A stretch of 64,000 bases of DNA, taken from positions 62,001 to 126,000 of the forward strand of contig NZ_WNZW01000004.1 in NCBI RefSeq assembly GCF_009725165.1. The letters are read 5' to 3'. The stretch comes from Paenibacillus woosongensis (GTDB taxonomy: Bacteria; Bacillota; Bacilli; Paenibacillales; Paenibacillaceae). This document shows positions 61,987 through 64,000 of this stretch, in pieces (position 1 is the stretch's first letter; every line of letters begins with the position of its first letter). The notes beneath the pieces are model-generated. The model was not told where the DNA came from. It saw nothing but the letters and a program-made list of their open reading frames with translations, and ran no database searches. The position numbers and the translations under genes are program-made.

Positions 61987-62910
61987 TTAATTGAAGATGT
62001 CCATGCTTAAATATCGTTCACCCGTATCCGGCGCAATGCATAATATGCGCTTGCCCGCCCCAAGCTGGTGTGCGAACTGAATCGCCGTCCAGACGGAGGC
62101 TCCCGCAGAAGGGCCAACCAGAATGCCTTCCAAGGCGGCTAGGCGGCGAGTCGTCTCCAGCGCATCCTCGTCGGACACCTGAACGATCTCGTCATAAACG
62201 CCGGTATTGAGAATAGGCGGAACAAAACCCGGACTCGTGCCGACAAGCTTATGCGGTCCCGGCTCTCCGCCGGACAGCACCGGCGAGCCCATTGGTTCAA
62301 CGACGGCGATCCGGATGCCGGGAATATGCTCTCGCAAATATTCGCCAGTTCCCGTAATCGTACCGCCGGTTCCGGACGTGGCGACGAAAACATCGAGCCT
62401 GCCGTCCATTTGCTGCATGATCTCTGGCCCGGTGGTCAGGCGATGGATTTCCGGATTCGCCTCGTTCTGGAATTGCTGCGGCATGAAGCTGCCGGGAATT
62501 TCGGCAAGGAGCTGCTTCGCTTTTTCGATAGCCCCGGGCATCCGTTTGGCTGCGGGCGTGAGTACCACCTGAGCGCCATAAGCCTTCAAAATGTTAATGC
62601 GCTCTTTGGTCATATTATCGGGCATGACAAGGATCGTCCTGTAGCCTTTGGCCGCGGCGTTCATCGCAAGTCCGATGCCGGTGTTGCCGCTGGTCGGCTC
62701 GATGATAGTTGCCCCCGGCTTCAACATGCCGGTCTTTTCCGCCTCGCGGATCATATGGGAAGCCGCGCGGTCCTTGACGCTGCCGCTCGGGTTGAAATAT
62801 TCCAGCTTGACGAAGACCTCAGCGTCCTGCATGCCGACCAGACGGTTCAGCTTCACGGCTGGAGTGTCTCCGACGAGCTCGGAGATGTTGTTGACGACTT
62901 TGCGGATCAT
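61987..62910 (-). CDS. cysK: Cysteine synthase (O-acetylserine sulfhydrylase)
   Basis: A PLP enzyme making cysteine from O-acetylserine and sulfide. The 307-aa protein binds PLP through Lys46 (NPSGSVKDRAA). It has TSGNTGIGLAM, the substrate-phosphate loop SGTGGTITGTG and the late GPSAGASVW segment. The ATG has AAAGGGGAG upstream. A sigma-A promoter lies about 36-64 bases before it. The rhodanese gene follows. It could alternatively be a CysM-type paralogue; substrate preference is not decided by what is visible. Confidence 0.92.
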   Translation of the reverse strand: MIRKVVNNISELVGDTPAVKLNRLVGMQDAEVFVKLEYFNPSGSVKDRAASHMIREAEKTGMLKPGATIIEPTSGNTGIGLAMNAAAKGYRTILVMPDNMTKERINILKAYGAQVVLTPAAKRMPGAIEKAKQLLAEIPGSFMPQQFQNEANPEIHRLTTGPEIMQQMDGRLDVFVATSGTGGTITGTGEYLREHIPGIRIAVVEPMGSPVLSGGEPGPHKLVGTSPGFVPPILNTGVYDEIVQVSDEDALETTRRLAALEGILVGPSAGASVWTAIQFAHQLGAGKRILCIAPDTGERYLSMDIFN

Positions 62911-62945
62911 GGCGCTCCCCTTTCTTTAGCCCTGTATGACAATAT

Positions 62946-62974
62946 ATTGTAGCGGTTGGAAGGCCCGACTTCAA
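62946..62974 (-). promoter_or_regulatory. SigA promoter of cysK
   Basis: On the minus strand TTGAAG, a 17-base spacer and TACAAT (plus-strand 62946-62951). No T-box or S-box leader fits in the short 5' region. Confidence 0.65.
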
Positions 62975-62992
62975 GTTGCGGACAACAGGAAG

Positions 62993-63034
62993 AACCTTGG
63001 CAAGAGGTACTGAGCGCCTCTTTGGCCAAGGTTT
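62993..63034 (-). terminator. Hairpin between the lipoprotein gene and cysK
   Basis: AACCTTGGC / GCCAAGGTT with inner AAGAGG/CCTCTT forms a long stem. On the minus strand its tail CTTCCTGTTG is weakly T-rich; on the plus strand TTTTTTTT comes only 9 bases later. It probably ends the lipoprotein transcript. Confidence 0.5.
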
Positions 63035-63089
63035 GAATGCTGCTTTTTTTTGAGATATAGGAAGTATAAGCATGTCTGGTGGCCAGCCG

Positions 63090-63977
63090 TTACCAGGACG
63101 AGAGCTCTGTCCGTTTCCAGGTATCCTTGGCGACACAGACGTAAATGTAATTTTCGTCCCAAGCAATGTCTCCCTTATTGCCCGGAGCGCTGGAGGAGGC
63201 GGGAGTCTTCGCTTCGCGAATGGATATGCCGTCGCCGTTCACATCCAGCTTGCTCTGGGGTTCACTCGTCCCCACGCCGATCTTGCCGTCGCTTCTTTTC
63301 ATGAATAATGCGCTATCGATCGCCTCGCCATCGTCTGAATAGCGCACGACGTTGAAATCCCCTCCTGTGTTATTGCCGGCAAGTTCGGAGCTGTCGGCTC
63401 TCAGGCTCCAGAGCGGAGTCGTTTCGTTTTCTTCCCCCGTCTTGGCAAACTGCAAGTCGCGGTGTCCTTCGCCTGCCACTCTTAAAATGCCATCCATCAC
63501 GTTAAAGTTGGAGGAATGGGTGCGAATTTCCGATACGTCGGTATCGTAAGGAATTTCAAGGCGCGTGAATAACTCGTCCTTATGCTCCCCGTCCGGGGAC
63601 ATCGTTGTTTCGATCGAAATATGTTTATGGTCATGCTGCTCAGGATTGTTGGCTTTGTCATGGGATACGATGGCCGTCTTGTCCATACCCTTCTCATCGG
63701 CCCAGGCAATGGCTGGCTTGGCGCGTTCGGCTGTCCACTGCAGGCGGATCAGATCCGATAAGTGCCCTTCGCTGGCCACCCATTTCTGGTCCGTTGACAG
63801 ATGTATCCGTTCATTATGCGGAAATGCGATGCCTCCTCCCGGAAGGGTAGAGGACTGGAATGCCGGCGTCTGTGCTCCCGTGGAAGCTTGCTTGGAAGCG
63901 CTGCTGGCCTGGCAGCCTCCTAAATAAATCAAACTTAGACTTAAAATGAAGAGTGCGGCGGTTTTTAAGGTTTTCAT
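63090..63977 (-). CDS. Lipoprotein with phage tail-spike-like C-terminal sequence
   Basis: A 295-aa predicted lipoprotein. The signal peptide MKTLKTAALFILSLSLIYLG is followed by GC with lipidated Cys22. The body looks beta-rich. The C-terminal third (SALFMKRSDGKIGVGTSEPQSKLDVNGDG in pieces, then GNKGDIAWDENYIYVCV and DTWKRTELSSW) resembles the end regions of phage tail fibres and hyaluronidase-like proteins, where GKIGIGT-xP-xxKLDVNG precedes a trimerisation or chaperone domain. No enzyme motif is seen. GGAGAG precedes ATG 63977; an ATG at 63995 is less likely. Function unknown, surface display is inference. Confidence 0.65.
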   Translation of the reverse strand: MKTLKTAALFILSLSLIYLGGCQASSASKQASTGAQTPAFQSSTLPGGGIAFPHNERIHLSTDQKWVASEGHLSDLIRLQWTAERAKPAIAWADEKGMDKTAIVSHDKANNPEQHDHKHISIETTMSPDGEHKDELFTRLEIPYDTDVSEIRTHSSNFNVMDGILRVAGEGHRDLQFAKTGEENETTPLWSLRADSSELAGNNTGGDFNVVRYSDDGEAIDSALFMKRSDGKIGVGTSEPQSKLDVNGDGISIREAKTPASSSAPGNKGDIAWDENYIYVCVAKDTWKRTELSSW

Positions 63978-64000
63978 TTGACTCTCTCCTTTCATGATTA

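Noticed and set aside
62911..63060. Possible T-box or S-box leader before cysK
   Set aside because: The sigma-A promoter at 62946-62974 leaves too short a leader, and the large hairpin lies upstream of that promoter.

Overview
The window looks like a chromosomal segment of a Paenibacillus-type Firmicute with roughly 50% G+C. Nearly all genes have strong AGGAGG-type ribosome binding sites and many use GTG or TTG starts. The aldouronate-type transport/xylanase operon, the NreABC nitrate regulators, GsiB-like KGG protein, YhgE, YwiC and YqkB homologues all point the same way. No rRNA, tRNA, CRISPR array, intact insertion sequence or prophage was found. Identification is by recognising families from translated sequence; nothing was searched.

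Layout. 0-3 kb: end of a pectin-related beta-propeller protein and a long GH105 unsaturated rhamnogalacturonyl hydrolase. 3-6 kb: DivIVA-domain protein, Dps with a candidate peroxide-type operator, a DUF488 protein, a YqkB-like Fe-S protein and a nitroreductase. 6-22 kb: an anaerobic nitrate respiration island. It holds an Fnr-type promoter driving a V4R protein and a cupin, molybdate uptake genes modAB, narGHJI, nreABC, a NarK transporter carrying a C-terminal PAS domain, moaE-moaD-moaA and ywiC. Two NreC-like boxes sit at the same spacing in front of narG and narK. 22-30 kb: a 48-aa stalk-like protein, a KGG-repeat stress protein, a chemoreceptor remnant, thpR, a SleB-type hydrolase, a UgtP-like glycosyltransferase and a yhgD-yhgE pair. 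29-40 kb: two separate copies of an M23 peptidase plus bactofilin module flank cardiolipin synthase, an NHEJ locus (separate LigD-type polymerase, ligase and Ku) and the tsaE-tsaB-rimI-tsaD operon. 40-43 kb: VanW-like protein, DUF6157-like protein, an AAC(3)-family acetyltransferase and a 0.7 kb repeat-rich gap. 43-61.5 kb: a glucuronoxylan catabolic island. 61.5-64 kb: rhodanese, cysteine synthase and a lipoprotein with phage-tail-like sequence.

How the parts fit. In the nitrate island NreA (nitrate), NreB (oxygen-labile Fe-S cluster) and NreC should switch on narGHJI and narK. ModAB and MoaADE supply molybdenum cofactor to NarG, and Fnr probably acts on the V4R-cupin unit. In the xylan island a YesM/YesN two-component pair, a binding protein and two permeases import aldouronates or xylooligosaccharides. 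Cytoplasmic GH10 and GH43 enzymes cut the chain, GH115 can remove (methyl)glucuronic acid, and UxaC, UxuB and UxuA convert glucuronate to 2-keto-3-deoxygluconate under a GntR-type regulator with a clear palindromic operator. The GH67 alpha-glucuronidase usual in such operons is missing here; GH115 may replace it.

Least expected items: the NarK-PAS fusion, the duplicated NreC-box geometry, the GH115-for-GH67 arrangement, the split LigD genes, the repeated M23-bactofilin module, and several dispersed intergenic repeat families.
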